Assembly (NCBI RefSeq): GCF_022605165.1
Contig: NC_063078.1
Location: 372,001-436,000, forward strand
Direction of reading: 5' to 3'
Origin: Purpureocillium takamizusanense
Lineage: Eukaryota; Ascomycota; Sordariomycetes; Hypocreales; Ophiocordycipitaceae
DNA: 64,000 nucleotides
Part shown: positions 34,401 through 49,072 of the stretch, piece by piece
Position numbering within the stretch: the stretch's first letter is position 1
Layout of the letters: every line of letters begins with the position of its first letter
Notes under the pieces: model-generated
Database searches by the model: none
Seen by the model: the letters and a program-made list of their open reading frames with translations, nothing else
Told to the model about the DNA's origin: nothing
Made by a program: the position numbers and the translations under genes

Positions 34401-35510
34401 AAGCCCCCTGAAACGTTGACGTGAACGCTTCCTCCCACAGTCTCCCCCCCGGGTCCCCGTGTTGGTTGCGTCGTATCTCGTCGTACGCACGTACATACTA
34501 CATGCCTGCCTACCTACCTACCTGCTACTATATCTTTCTCTTCGGCTCTTTTCGTGGCTAAAGGCGGTCGGTCTCGCCATGCATGTTCCTGCAGGCTGTT
34601 ACCGAAACGCACCAGCTCCGTGGGAATGGAGCCCCTTGCGCGCTCCTCCTCCGGCATCAGGTCCCGGCACCGCGGGCCAATGGCCAACACCAACTAGACT
34701 ATTTCTTCGCACCAGAACTCACCCAACTTTTCCAAGCGTGCATGAAAGACAAGTGTACGGTACAACACACCCCCTGGCCCACCAATTCGAACGACGTTCC
34801 CCGGCGACAGGTAGCCGAGCCACTCACGCTGCGGCCCAAATTAGCGGATTCAAGATGCTTGCCACACTCACACACCCCTTCCACTTCTCCAGCTCACCTG
34901 GATAACGCCCACAACCAGGGTCCGTCTGTCGTCCGCCGGCCGCTTCTCGGTCTGGGATCCGTCATTGGTCTACCATCCGGGCCCCCCGTCTGTCTCTTCA
35001 CCTCGCCTCCAACCGGGAAGGTCGGCCATATTTGTTACCTTTGCCTTGGGAAGCTGCCCCTGCGCAAGTCCCTTCTCTGGGGTTTTGTGGTTGCCCTTGT
35101 GGTAGACCGTCTGTGAAATCATAACCAAAGTCCACCGGTAGCGTGGGTGCCGATCCAAGGGGACGGATCCTTTGAGTCCAGTCGGCTGCCTTGCCAGGTC
35201 TGATCGTCGTATATCACGCACGGAGTTTTGTCTCGCCTGTCGGGTCTGTCAGGTCTGTCAGTCAAGGCCAAAGGCTTTTTGACCCATCCGTCTCCCACAC
35301 CCCCGGACTTGTCAAACCGAAGATCATTCTCTCGAACGCCTCGTGCTCGGACCGCCGCCGCCGCCGCCGCCGCCACTTGCTGGACTCGGAACCTCCCAGC
35401 CTTCGAGAAATGTTGCCTTTCCGAGTTATCTAGAAGCAGTACACGACAAGAGCAAGTGCGCACACGGACGGCCGCGTGTTCCTCTCGTCGACCCCAAAAG
35501 AAAGCGCACC
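31463..35510. other. 4.0-kb gene-poor interval between divergent MFS and receptor genes
   Basis: Both flanking genes are transcribed outward, so this region holds both promoters and perhaps long 5' leaders. No gene was supported. It contains a tandem ACGAGACGAC-like repeat (33239-33270), a (CCG)n run (35351-35375) and repeated TACCTACC motifs near 34500-34530. Its open frames lack domains and signal peptides. Confidence 0.4.
33239..33270. repeat. Short tandem repeat, about 10-bp unit
   Basis: Three imperfect copies of a unit close to GACACGAGAC in non-coding DNA. Confidence 0.75.
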
Positions 35511-36830
35511 ATGGCGGGCAACGCGACGGCCACGGACATTGACCTCGACGCCAACAATGCCTACCTCGTCTACATTCCGGCCGGCGTCTTCGTCGTCATC
35601 TGCCCAGTCCTCATGGCGCTGCGAATCTGGGCGCGCCTGAGGAAAGGAGGCAGCATGGGCGCCGACGACTGGACGGCGATAGCGGCTCTCGTAAGTCTCC
35701 CCGACGGACGACTTTTGATTTTCTGAATCTCTTGCGTTGCGCCTGCTGACCAACTGTTGTTAGATATTCACACTCCTGACAAGTGGGTTCCTCGTGGCTT
35801 GTAAGTTGATGCCCATCTCTTGAGTTGCACCTTTCATGGCGACTCGGACAATCGCTTACCAACACAAACCAGCCTGTCAGTATGGCATGGGAAAGCATTG
35901 GGTCACGGTCGTCGGCCACAATCGATTTGAAACCATGAAGGTACGGAGAACCAAGGGTGAATTCTTTGAGTCACTATTCATGCTAATGCCGCCCAGTATT
36001 TCTTCATGGCTCAGATCACGTACAAGGCGTCCATCAACCTCGTCAAGTGCTGTATCCTGCTCCTATATCTGCGCCTGTTCCGCATTGTCCGATGGTTCCG
36101 CTGGGCCTGCTGGGTCCTTCTCGCCGCCGCGATCATGTACTGCACCGCCTCCGTCGCCGTCACCATCTTCCAGTGCCGGCCCCTGATCCGCGCCTTTGAC
36201 AAGACCGTCCCCGGCACGTGCATCAACACGGCCAAGTTCTGGTACGCCAACGCCGGCTTCTCCATCGCCACGGACGTCATCATCCTGCTGCTACCCATGC
36301 CGCTCGTGTGGAAGCTCGAGGTGCCCATCGCCCAAAAAGTCGCCCTCATGGCCGTCTTCGCCATCGGCGTCTTCGTCGTCATCACCTCGTGCCTGCGCGT
36401 CACGACCCTCGACATCCTCGCCACGACGCCCGACCAGACGTACGACATCGCAAACGTCATGTGGACCATTGTCGAGCCCAACGTGGCCGTCGTCTGCGCC
36501 TGCCTGCCCATCCTCCGCCCCTTCATCGTCAAGATCTTCCCCATGCTCCGCAGCAAGGGCTACTCGGGCGCCTATGGCACCCCCGCCTACGGCACCGGCA
36601 AGTCCCGCGCCACGACGGGGAGCCAGGCCAGGGGCGGCGGCCGCGACTGGGTCGAGCTCGGCGGCGTCAAGTCCCAGGGCGTGCACCTCGCCTCGATCCA
36701 CCGCCCGAGCTCCAACACGGGCAGCGAGGAGAGCATCCTGGCGGGGACGCAGCCGACCAAGGGCTCCGCGACGGGCGGTCCCGGCATCCAAAAGACGGTG
36801 GAGTACAGCATTCAGTATTCAAAACAGTAG
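35511..36830 (+). CDS. Pth11-like integral membrane protein, fungal rhodopsin-type domain
   Basis: A seven-helix membrane protein of the fungal rhodopsin-domain family that includes Pth11-related GPCR-like proteins; ligand unknown. Exons are 35511-35690, 35764-35800, 35873-35940 and 35997-36830, giving 372 residues. The second exon is only 37 bases. Helix 1 is YLVYIPAGVFVVICPVLMAL and is followed by the family motif RIWARLRKGGSMGADDW. Later blocks are QYGMGKHW, YKASINLVKCCILLLYLRLF, FQCRPLIRAFDKTVPGTCIN, IATDVIILLLPMPLVWKLEV and the last helix with IVEPNVAVVCACLPILRPFI. The Cys in FQCRP and the CIN motif are typical. The cytosolic tail is Ser/Gly/Thr-rich. The start follows a long pyrimidine-rich leader; no upstream in-frame Met was preferred. 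Confidence 0.9.
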
Positions 36831-38278
36831 ATTTCCTTTCAAGACCGGTGGGATTGGGAGCTCGAGCTCCGGGGGAGACAACAAAGTCGAGGGGGGGCCG
36901 TGCGTGCGTGCGTGCGTCTGTGTGTATGTGGTACATTATGAAGCGCTCTCGTTGTTGCGGATGGTCAATAACGAGGTCTATGAAACATGGATGTTCGGGT
37001 TACGATAAGTGACGCACCCGAAGGATATGTTGGATGTATACCCGCGGGGCTCAGACTATAGATGTGTGTGTACGTTTAGCGAATCGAGCAATTAGACTGG
37101 CGTTTCTGCACGGACAAAGAAACTACATATGGGGTGTGTGTGATTTTGGTGGGTTTATTTTGGTCTCGTCTGCGGAGGGCGAGCGTTACCCCCGACGCGG
37201 TATCTAAGCTCGTACCAAAGCTAATAAAACTCCTCCCGTTTGAACCGACTAATCGCAGGCGTGTTCTCCTAAAGAACGTTATACGACTATGCTCCAGCCT
37301 TGAGCCCAGCATCACGTAGTGACGGATGGGCCTTATCTTGGCCTTGACCGAAATGCGGCTGTTCTTCAATGTTTGTTGCATCGGTGCCTGGCTCACTGCT
37401 CTCTCTCTCTCTCTCCATACTGGTAGGATAAAAACACGAAAGCTTGTCAACGTTGCACAAGAACACTAACTCTGCTTCGTCCGGTCACCCGCGCGTTGCC
37501 GCAACCGCACCTTATCGCGGTTCTTTCCTTTAGGTACATTAGCTGCTCATATCCTCAGCCTCAGCAGCCGTCATGGAGCCTCGCACCGAGCCGACCGGAG
37601 GGACTGGACTCATCCTTGTGCTGGTATGTATGTATCCAAAGGACCAAGAGCGGGCCCTTAAAATGGCTCCCCAGGTATTTACCAGTAAGTAACTCAGAGA
37701 TAGGTTCTCTCCAGCATCATGTCTAGAACGTGTGCCCTCAGGCATTCTACAAGTGTCACACTTCTGTGCGGCATCCACGACTACAAATCATGTATCACAA
37801 GCAGTCACAGGGGTGAGAACCTATATTGTTCCAACCCGCCCCCATCCAAATCATCGGATTAAAGACAGTCAGCGGTAGACGTGTTCTGTGAATGAGACCC
37901 TGGGCGAAGCGAGGCCACCACAAGTATACGTTGATCTGTGATTAGGAGCGGAAATGGGCCATGACTTCGCCATGCACATGTTCAGCTTCTTTGTACTTTT
38001 TCCTTTCTTGTTCACAGCGGTAGCCGTGGAGCCTCTTCCCACAGGCTGCAGAACCTTTGCTCCTTGCGACTTTCATATCATGATGAATCCACTCTTTGGA
38101 TATACCAGTCAATATCAACGTTATTTTCACTAGTTGAGACCAGTAACAGGCGTCAACAATACAACCTGTACACTCCCCCCACGGCATTGCATGAGGTTGG
38201 CCTTGAGTCACTCGCTCACAATCCAGACTTGAGCTCCGCGCATGGTCGACATTGTAATCGACGCCAGTTCAAGTCATC
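36831..38278. other. Intergenic, about 1.4 kb, no gene supported
   Basis: The left part is the 3' flank of the receptor gene with (TGCG)n and (TG)n-like stretches (36900-36930). The right part is the promoter of the second thioesterase-like gene. A (CT)n run lies at about 37399-37415. No convincing coding signal. Confidence 0.45.
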
Positions 38279-39232
38279 ATGGCGATCCCCTCATGCAGAC
38301 GCGATCCTCACTTCTCCGATGCGTCGTCTCCATCCCTAGGACAGCCTCTTAACCCGCCCTACATCGTCAAGCCTCGCGGGCGGCACACACACACCGTCAT
38401 CCTGCTGCACGATGTGGCCTCCAACGGACACATCTTCAGCCACGACCTCTTCACCACGGGCAAGACGGCCGCCGGTAAGACGCTCGACTCGGTGTTTCCC
38501 GGCGTGCGCTGGGTCTTCCCCTCGGCGCCGCGACGGCCCTGCCATGCGCTCGAGCACGCCAGAATCGCGGCGTGGTTCGACGTCGTCAACCTCAAGGACC
38601 CGAGCCTTCGGCAGGAAACGCAAAGAAGGGGCCTTTGCACCTCTGCACGGGAGATATTCGCTATCCTTCATTGGGAGCTGAAGCTCGTCGCGCCGGATAA
38701 GGTGGTTCTCGGCGGCATGGGCCAGGGTTGCGCCATGGCTCTCGCGATGCTGCTCAGCCTCGGTCACAAAATAGGCGGTGTGATCGGGATGAGCGGCTTT
38801 CTCCCCTTTCAATTCGAGCTCGAAATGAACACGGCCGAAGACTCATCGAGCGAGAGCGAGAGCCAGACTAGTGTCCGCAGTGGCGCTCGCAGCGCTCGCG
38901 GCAGCAACCGCTCAGCGACATCGTACGACCCAGCCGTCAAGGCGCACATATTCCAGCGCACGTTGCTTCAACTCGCCAGCGCTGAACACCCAACCAAAGA
39001 TGAGACATCGTACGGCACGCCCGTCTTGCTTGGTCACGGCGCTCTGGATGACGTACTGGCTTTTGCCCTTGGTGAGCAGGCAGCCTTGGCGCTGAGGACT
39101 GCCGAATATGAGGTCGAATTCAAGCGATATGAGGACCATGGCCACGGGTACAAGGTGCCGGAGCAAATTGATGACATCGTCGAGTTCTTGCAGAAGCGAG
39201 TGGGCATTATGCCCCAGAGTGACGGCGATTAA
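38279..39232 (+). CDS. Acyl-protein thioesterase-like protein lacking the nucleophile serine
   Basis: A single-exon protein of 317 residues of the phospholipase/carboxylesterase family, paralogous to 4915-5811. Family blocks are THTVILLHDVASNGHIFSHD, VRWVFPSAP, WFDVVNL, VVLGGMGQGCAMALAML, GGVIGMSGFLPF, TPVLLGHGALDDVLAF and HGYKVPEQIDDIVEFL. The nucleophile elbow normally reads GFSQG; here it is GMGQG, with Gly for Ser. The Asp (HGALDD) and His (DHGHGYK) positions are retained. A Ser/Glu/Arg-rich insert (about residues 185-215) replaces the usual short loop after the LPF motif. It may be a pseudoenzyme, a ligand-binding relative, or use another residue. It sits next to the putative galactoside cluster but has no obvious link to it. 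Confidence 0.82.
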   Translation: MAIPSCRRDPHFSDASSPSLGQPLNPPYIVKPRGRHTHTVILLHDVASNGHIFSHDLFTTGKTAAGKTLDSVFPGVRWVFPSAPRRPCHALEHARIAAWFDVVNLKDPSLRQETQRRGLCTSAREIFAILHWELKLVAPDKVVLGGMGQGCAMALAMLLSLGHKIGGVIGMSGFLPFQFELEMNTAEDSSSESESQTSVRSGARSARGSNRSATSYDPAVKAHIFQRTLLQLASAEHPTKDETSYGTPVLLGHGALDDVLAFALGEQAALALRTAEYEVEFKRYEDHGHGYKVPEQIDDIVEFLQKRVGIMPQSDGD

Positions 39233-39439
39233 GATAGATGGGAATTCTGGCGCTGTGTCGGCTTTTAGCGCCAAGCGGCCGAGACGAGGCGAGGTTGCGG
39301 AACCGGTCGGAGGAGGCGGACGTAGGTATCTCGAAAGCCAACTATTAAAGAATGTAAATGCAAAGGGTATGTCCCGGCTTCTCGAACAACAGTGTCACTC
39401 CCTTCCCTCTTCCCACCACGCCATCGGACGTGCTGCCAT

Positions 39440-41848
39440 TCACGAGTCACCTGTTCTTCTAGGCAATGCGAAGCTGTCAAGCGGCGACGCCGGATACGCT
39501 TCTCGTATAAACTTGTCTGCCGCGTTTATGATGCGCAGGCTTTGATCAACGCTTGGAGAGCGCGGCCCACCCATCAGCCGCTGCCATCTTTGGAGGAACT
39601 GTTTGAGATGGTCACCTGCATGGAGAACCTCGGGTCCAATGAGCTCCCGAAGCGATGGAACGCGGCAGGCCGCCAAAAGAACAAGCATGGCACACGCCAT
39701 TCTAAAGCATCACGATTCAGTGTTTGAAACATGATGAATAGAGCGGGCAACTCACGAAAGGGAGCATATCCATGTGTCGACAAGAACCGTCTGAGGGAAC
39801 CCTCGCAGATTGAGTACATGCATTAGGCAAGCGTCAAGGCAAGCCTTGCAGCTCCTTCTGGCCTCGTTGCTAGGGGCGCTCGCACTCAAGTCATCGTTGC
39901 CGCCGCGGCTACCACTTAGTAGCCACATCAGGTACGGCCTGTATATGACGCTGCGACAAGTGAGATATCTTTGCCTTAGGAAGCCGCTGGCAGCGCTGGT
40001 AGTTGGTGTCGTGTCCATGGTGAATGCGAACGATGTGGGAAGGAGGTTGCGCCATTCGTCTAATTGGTGTTGCAGCTCGGCTACGATGTAAGGGAATCGT
40101 GACGTGTCGATCGCGGCCCCGCTGCCGCTCGCATAAAGTAGATGATGTACGCGATTGAGGAGCCTGCGCATGCTGATACATGCGAGAAAGTATAATGAAG
40201 ACTGCTCCTCTTCCTGCTGCAGTGGGTGGGTGTTGTAGGAGCCGGGAAGAGGAACGGACGACTCGATGCGGGATATGCCCGAGACGGGACTGGCAGAGAG
40301 CTCAGCAATATAGTCACTAAAAAACCGTCAGTATTCGTTCAAAAACGTCTCGTCCGCTGTATCACCTCTCGAGAATATAGCAGGCCCAGAATATCCGCCT
40401 CGTCCGCTCGCGATCTTCGTGTGTGTCGCCCTCTGGGGGGTACGACAGGAGCATCATACACTTTGCGGCGGTCGCGCCTATGTACTCCCAAGCCTGAAGT
40501 GGCCGCGTGAGGAAGGCAAAGTAAAGACTGATGCCCTGTCAGCTTTCCAACCCTCTATCAGTTCAGTTGCCGAAAGAGCTGCGTACGCGACGAAAAAGAG
40601 GCACTGCGCCGAAACTGAGCTCACGCTGAGATGCGCATTGTACGCTTTCTTGAGCGCCACATCAAAATACACGTCACCCATCTGGCGTCTCGACGTCCGC
40701 CATCGGAGCTCCTGGTCCGTTAGTTCAACAGTCGCCTCAAGCCCAGCAGTGGCTTGGCTGGCACAGCCCAGTGCCATGGTCAAGAGGGAAATGGACGACT
40801 CGATGCTGTCCTCGGACGTGGCGCCCGAGTTGAGTACCGCTCTGGCTCTATCTAGCTGTCTCAGAGACATGGTCGGATACCAAAAATTAACATTCTGCTG
40901 GAATGAATCCAGAATAGAATCTACATCTTCAGAGGTAACGTAAGGGTATACGGTAGCGATCTTCATAGACAAGGCGGGGCGGGACTGTTCCAGCTGAAAG
41001 ATGGGCGTATAGTCGTTTCGCAGCGAGGGGAAGCCGTCGAAGTGATGCCACTGGAGCACCGACTCGGTTGTCGACGTGTGCATGGAATCGAGGACGGCGT
41101 TCTCGAACGCGCCGTTCGCCCCTCTGTCAGGGGGCGCCCCGCTGATGGGCGTTTGGATCTGCGGGTGAGAGGTGCGCGATGAGGCGGTGTCGATGGCTGG
41201 TGGCGAGTCGACATAGGAAGTTGTGGTAGCATGAGCCGTGGGCGAGCTGCATGAGGCTTGTCGCCCTCCCAGCGTTGAATAGGCAGTCTGTAGATAGTTC
41301 AATTAGCACCAAGCAGGTGGCCCCGTTTGCCAACGAAGGAAGGGGTTCCACTAACGATCGTCGAGTTGAGCTCCCGCAGAGTCTGTTCTATGCGCAGCAC
41401 GCCGTCTAAGACAAGATCTGTCTTGCCGCGCCTTGCCTACATAGTCAGTCATGGCCCGCAAGCAGCCGATCAGGGATGTTCGGGATACGCACGAGCTCGC
41501 CTCAGAGCCATATGCGCAGTCCTGGTCGGACGCTAGGCATGTTGCGCAGGGACGGTTGCCGTCACATCTTGCAGCCGTCAGCTGGGTTTCGAGCCATTGA
41601 GGAATGCCCACGAGGCGTACCTGATTTTGCGACTGCGACAGATGTCGCACTGATATGAGGGTTGGTCAGTGGATTCTACCAGTCACGAAAGCGGTGGCTA
41701 TGAGCCACAGACGGAGGAGCTCCAAGACGGACAAGCCCGCTGGAGCAACATGGGAACGGCGCTAACAACGTACGGCATGCGAGGTCCTCAAGCGCTTCCT
41801 AGCCGGCTCGTGAGAAGGTGACCACGCTTCGACTCGTGGCTCGGTCAT
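39440..41848 (-). CDS. Zn2Cys6 fungal-specific transcription factor (eight exons)
   Basis: A nuclear DNA-binding regulator with a binuclear zinc cluster. Exons are 41848-41774, 41649-41621, 41567-41493, 41431-41356, 41287-40587, 40527-40366, 40316-39756 and 39701-39440. Their sum of 1,941 bases gives 646 residues with every phase consistent. Residues 16-25 are basic (ARKRLRTSHA). The cluster follows as CX2CX6CX5CX2CX6C from C26 to C52, assembled from three exons (CDICRSRKIR / CDGNRPCATCLASDQDC). Next comes RGKTDLVLDGVLRIEQTLRE, a dimerisation-type helix. The fungal-specific middle domain has ILDSFQQNVNFWYPTMSL and AQCLFFVALYFAFLTRPLQA across an intron, then WEYIGATAAKCMMLLSYPPE and RRIFWACYILE. 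It lies between the second thioesterase-like gene and a lactose-permease-like gene, so a role in galactoside uptake is plausible but inferred. Intron 4 (GTTAGT donor) and the intron 3 acceptor are the least certain joins. Confidence 0.86.
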
Positions 41849-42633
41849 GTTTCGTGGCGTAGCCCTGCCCAACACGGCTCTCGTCTCGGGGACTTGACGG
41901 GAAGGGTTTCGTGACTCGCTCCGCCACGGGCCGAGAGAGCGAGAGGAGGATTATTTGGCGTTGGCGGAGAACCTGGGCGTCAGCGCAGGTCGTGCGGGGC
42001 AGAGCGCTTTTAGTGCATGCTGGGGGAGGAAGGTGGCCCCATGCGCGCACCTGCCCCTGGCCAGGATATGGACGACAGTGGACACCCAAACCAGACTGAA
42101 CTCCCAGCGATCCGGATTGTCCAAAGTCTCCTCCCGTGAAGCGATAGCGGAGCCATGGACCTGCCGGTACTTCGTGGACGGGCATCGCTCATTGAAACAA
42201 ATCCATGTGCCAAGGCTGTCGATGCGGAGTGACCCAGTCATTGTGATTTCACCGAGCGGCACAGTACTGATTCGCCGGCTACAGCGTCAAGTTTCCTACC
42301 TTAGCACCCACTTCGACCCCTAGACACCTGCAGCCATGAACTGATCATGTTGTGTTGCGATGAAGCCTTCACCGATCCTGTGCTGCAACTCGAGGTTCCG
42401 CCTGCCGGTGTGCCAATATGCGTATGCAAGTGATACGAGAAACGAGGGTCATATTCCACACGTACCAATGCCACGCTTTCCGCTGCCGGCAAGGACGCTT
42501 CTACATACAATACGAAGCACCTCCAGTGTTTCAAGTCTTTGACCACGACGCCCAATTAAGCCACCGACCCAACCAAGCCTACGCATCTGGGGTCTCCAGA
42601 ATCGACAGACTACCCTCACGGCCCAGCATCGTC
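41849..42633. other. Intergenic between regulator and permease
   Basis: This holds the regulator promoter and the permease 3' flank, both on the minus strand. A 128-codon minus-strand frame overlaps the regulator start but has no recognisable product. Confidence 0.5.
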
Positions 42634-44366
42634 TCAGACCTCTTCCACTCCCTTACCGTGATCCTTGACTTGAAGAGTGTTCATGACCGTTGTGGCACTC
42701 CGCTTCTCCAAACTCTTCTTGACCGGGTTGGGTGCCTCAAACACCTCGGCAAGCTCCTCCAAAGTACGATCCTTGGTTTCGGGGAAAAAGAAGTACATAA
42801 AGACCCCCTCGATCAGATCCCAGAACACAAACACAAGGTAGAACTTGTAACCAATCTTGTCGAACGCCGGACCGCTGCTATACTGAATGATAGTCGAGGC
42901 GGCGGAGCTGGCAAAGTTGCCAATCGCCGTACCCTTCGCGCGGGTTTCAGTCGACAATGTCTCCGCAATATACATGGATTGCAGCGGTGTCCAGCCGAAA
43001 GAGAATACGATGCCGAATATGAAGATAAATGCGACCGTGGTGTTGGCGACGGCGGCATTGTTGGGATCGTCCAGTGCGGCCTTGCTTGTCCCTGTTATGA
43101 TCGCAAAGCAGCAAGAGCAGAATACGATTGAGTATAGAAGCAGCGGTCGGCGGCCGATAACATCCGTAAGGCGAGCACCAAGAATGGCGCCCATGAAGCT
43201 GATGACCGGATTGATGGCGTTCAATGCCAGGACCTTGTGTTCGTCCGTGATACCCGCGTTGTTAAGCATGGCAGGGAGGTAGTACGAGGTCAAGCTGTTG
43301 CCACTGATCTGGCCAAAGACGGCCATGCCCAGGACGCAAATCAGGCGGCGACGGGCGCTGTGTGTATTCCAGAGCTCATGATAGTCCCACCATTTCTTGT
43401 CGGATGCCTCGGCCGAGATTTGCTGGCTCATCTCCTGTAGCTGAAGCTGCACCATGGGGTGCTTCTCGTCGCCTTCTCCATGGTATGTCGCGAGGACCTT
43501 GGCGGCGTCGGCGTGTCGATCTTGGGCCATGAGCCATCGGGGAGACTCCGGGAGCCAAAAGGTTCCCAGGACAACGATCCCGGACGTAATCATCTGACAC
43601 CAGATGGGGATGCGCCAGGCATTGTTATTGTCGAGGTAGCTGCATCCGTAGACAACCCAGCTCGCAATGATACTGCCAATGTACCAAGTGCAATTGTAAA
43701 GCCCCGTGAGTGTGCCGCGCCATCGCGGATGGGCCATTTCGCTCACATAGCAAGGCGCAGACACACAGCAGAAGCTGACACCGAAGCCGAGTACAAATCG
43801 GCCACCGATGAATTGGGCACGGCTATTACATGGGGCCTGTACGCATGTGCCGATGATGACGACGGCTGCGCCAGTTATCATGCCCCATCGTCGTCCGAAG
43901 TAGTCGTTGACCGGACCGGTGAAGAAAACAGCGGCCACGGAGCCGATGTTGTACATGGCAAAGACGAGTCCAGTGCCTGAATCAGCCACCTTCCTGAGAG
44001 CTTTATCAGTACTGAATACCGGGCGAATTGCTATTTTCTACGCCGGAAAACTCACATGCCGAAGAACTTTTGATACGAGGTCATGCCATTCAGGCCGCCC
44101 ATCAGTGAACCATCATAGCCATTCTGCGAGCAATGTCAGACAAACGATCATCTGCGTCGTGCAATGCTTGAGGCAGGTCCGCTTACGAGGCATCCGCAGA
44201 GATACGCGCAGGATAGGACAAGGTAGAGGCGAAACATGGACGGAGTCCACGGTGATGTTTGCTTTTCCTCGGCCTCGTGAGCCAGCTGGACAGCGGCGCC
44301 GACGTCTCGGGCGCCATCGTCGTGGGCCACGCTGGCCTCTCTCTTCTCTGACAAGGAAGCAGTCAT
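42634..44366 (-). CDS. MFS sugar transporter, lactose-permease-like
   Basis: A plasma-membrane sugar:H+ symporter of the fungal sugar-porter family, most like lactose permeases. Exons are 44366-44187, 44123-44056 and 43993-42634, giving 535 residues. The first helix [16 protein letters not shown] joins [14 protein letters not shown], the lactose-permease-type motif after helix 1. Sugar-porter signatures follow: [27 protein letters not shown], a long central loop, [17 protein letters not shown] and [16 protein letters not shown]. The 43-residue N-terminus is hydrophilic ([12 protein letters not shown]). It is divergent from the GH2 beta-galactosidase 1.4 kb away and followed by the Zn2Cys6 gene on the same strand. 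The pairing with an intracellular beta-galactosidase supports lactose or related beta-galactosides as substrate; sequence alone cannot exclude other disaccharides. Confidence 0.9.
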
Positions 44367-45780
44367 CTTGGCAGAACAATGCGTGCGTCGTCTGTTGGCA
44401 CGGGATTGACAGATGAGGCCTGAGGGTGACGGCCAAGAGCAAGCCACGCTGCTTCAGGTGTCGAACTGGAAACCACTGGCGACGTCGCTGGTGCCGTCGG
44501 GGGTCTCTTCCTCTTTATACCCGTGCGTATTTCGTAGGAATGTCGAGCATCATGCGACAGGCCAGACTTGCAGGCAACCGCCGCTTCGGTGAGGGAGGAG
44601 ACGGGAGTGAGCCAAGGCAAGTCCCGGCAGCTGGCACGGAGGCAAGCCATAGTCATCTCAAGCAAGACCATTTCGTTCACTTCTGAGGGGAAGTAAGTTC
44701 CTTCCAGCACGTTTGCCTCCTTTGGGGGCCGATTCCGCCAACCACGGGCAGGGGTCTAGCGGGGGCAGCTCAAGGTCCGCCATGCGCCGGTTTCGCTCCA
44801 TTGCCTCGTGACGCCTGTGAGAAAGCCGGCCACCTGGGTGCTGTTCAATGATACGCCACGTCTCGGCAGCGTTGGCCGGGGACGTGAAAAGCTGGGGTAC
44901 AAGGGTAGGTAAGGTTAGAGAGGTCCCAGATGTGGGCAAAGTGAAGCCTCGAACATGAGGCGTGCGGGGGAGACGATCGGTTGTTTCCATCGCTGACAAG
45001 GAAGGAGCCTTCTTCTCCAATGGTTGGGGGGGCGAGCTTGAAGTGGCTTCCTCAATACCACCAGTTGGCGGTCGACGGCCCGCTCACTGGCCTGAGCGTT
45101 CGGCTCCGGCTTCCCCGACCCCCAGAGCTAACTCCAACTCCCCGCGCGCCACTTCTCTCCAACGCGGCATCCTTTCGACTTCTTCCGCAGCCACCGCATT
45201 ACCTTTGGGAGAGCTCAATTGGTGCGCTTCTCCGGGGGCCGTCATGGACCCTGCCCGATACCCACTCCAACAGCTCACGTTGCCCGCTGCTCGGGCCGCC
45301 AACGCGCTGACTGAGCACACTGTTGTCTCCCAGCCATCCTCCGAAGTCTGGAGACATGATAGAAAACTAACACATTTTGCTCTCACGTTGCCATCCATGA
45401 CGGATCATGGCCGATTGAATGGCGCAGTCTCGCGTTCCGACATCCCCGTGGACTCTTGGGGCTCATCCGATCTCTTCCCCGAGAAGCTCAGTCGAGACCG
45501 CCGGCTCCACGTGGGCGGCGGTGGCGGCATCTAGAATTAAGCATGGCACATGAGCGCCATGTCTCCCAGCAAGCGGCAGTCGAACCACCCCTGCGCATGG
45601 GGAGGCTGTTGTGCAACTCCACCGACCGTCGAGAGCTCCGATACGGCTTCCCCCCTCTCGGGGATGCAGCTCGCCCCGATGGTTAGAAAAGCAGCTCCTA
45701 GCAGACTTGCATAATAGTATTTCACTCCTCGCTGCCAGTTTTAACGCCATCATTGGCATCGACCTTTCTCCTAAGCGACA
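44367..45780. promoter_or_regulatory. Divergent promoter region of permease and beta-galactosidase
   Basis: The 1.4 kb between the two start codons should control both genes. Four matches to the SYGGRG core bound by CreA-type carbon-catabolite repressors are visible: 44892-44897 and 44964-44969 on plus, and 45120-45125 and 45140-45145 on minus. Such short matches are frequent by chance. Promoter function is inferred from gene orientation. A short secreted-looking minus-strand frame lies at 45537-45725. Confidence 0.5.
45537..45725 (-). CDS. Possible small secreted protein (62 residues)
   Basis: The frame begins MKYYYASLLGAAFLTIGASC, a good signal peptide, and ends GWFDCRLLGDMALMCHA. Three cysteines are present, one at the likely cleavage region. 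It starts only 55 bases from the beta-galactosidase ATG on the opposite strand, so it would share or overlap that promoter. No homologue is recognised. It could be a real small secreted protein or a chance frame; the signal-peptide quality and lack of low complexity are the only support. Confidence 0.35.
   Translation of the reverse strand: MKYYYASLLGAAFLTIGASCIPERGEAVSELSTVGGVAQQPPHAQGWFDCRLLGDMALMCHA

Positions 45781-49072
<3,292 letters not shown>

Noticed and set aside
36196..37012. Two long plus-strand frames overlapping the receptor
   Set aside because: They are alternative-frame readings of the last receptor exon, rich in Ser/Arg/Pro or His/Arg, with no membrane segments.
41799..42185. 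128-codon minus-strand frame next to the Zn2Cys6 gene
   Set aside because: It overlaps the true first exon of the regulator in another frame. The regulator start MTEPRVEAW, followed by the basic segment and zinc cluster, is far better supported.
44658..44986. 109-residue minus-strand frame beginning METTDRLPRTPHV
   Set aside because: The composition is protein-like, but there is no homologue, signal peptide or splice partner, and it sits in the presumed divergent promoter. It is kept only as a note.
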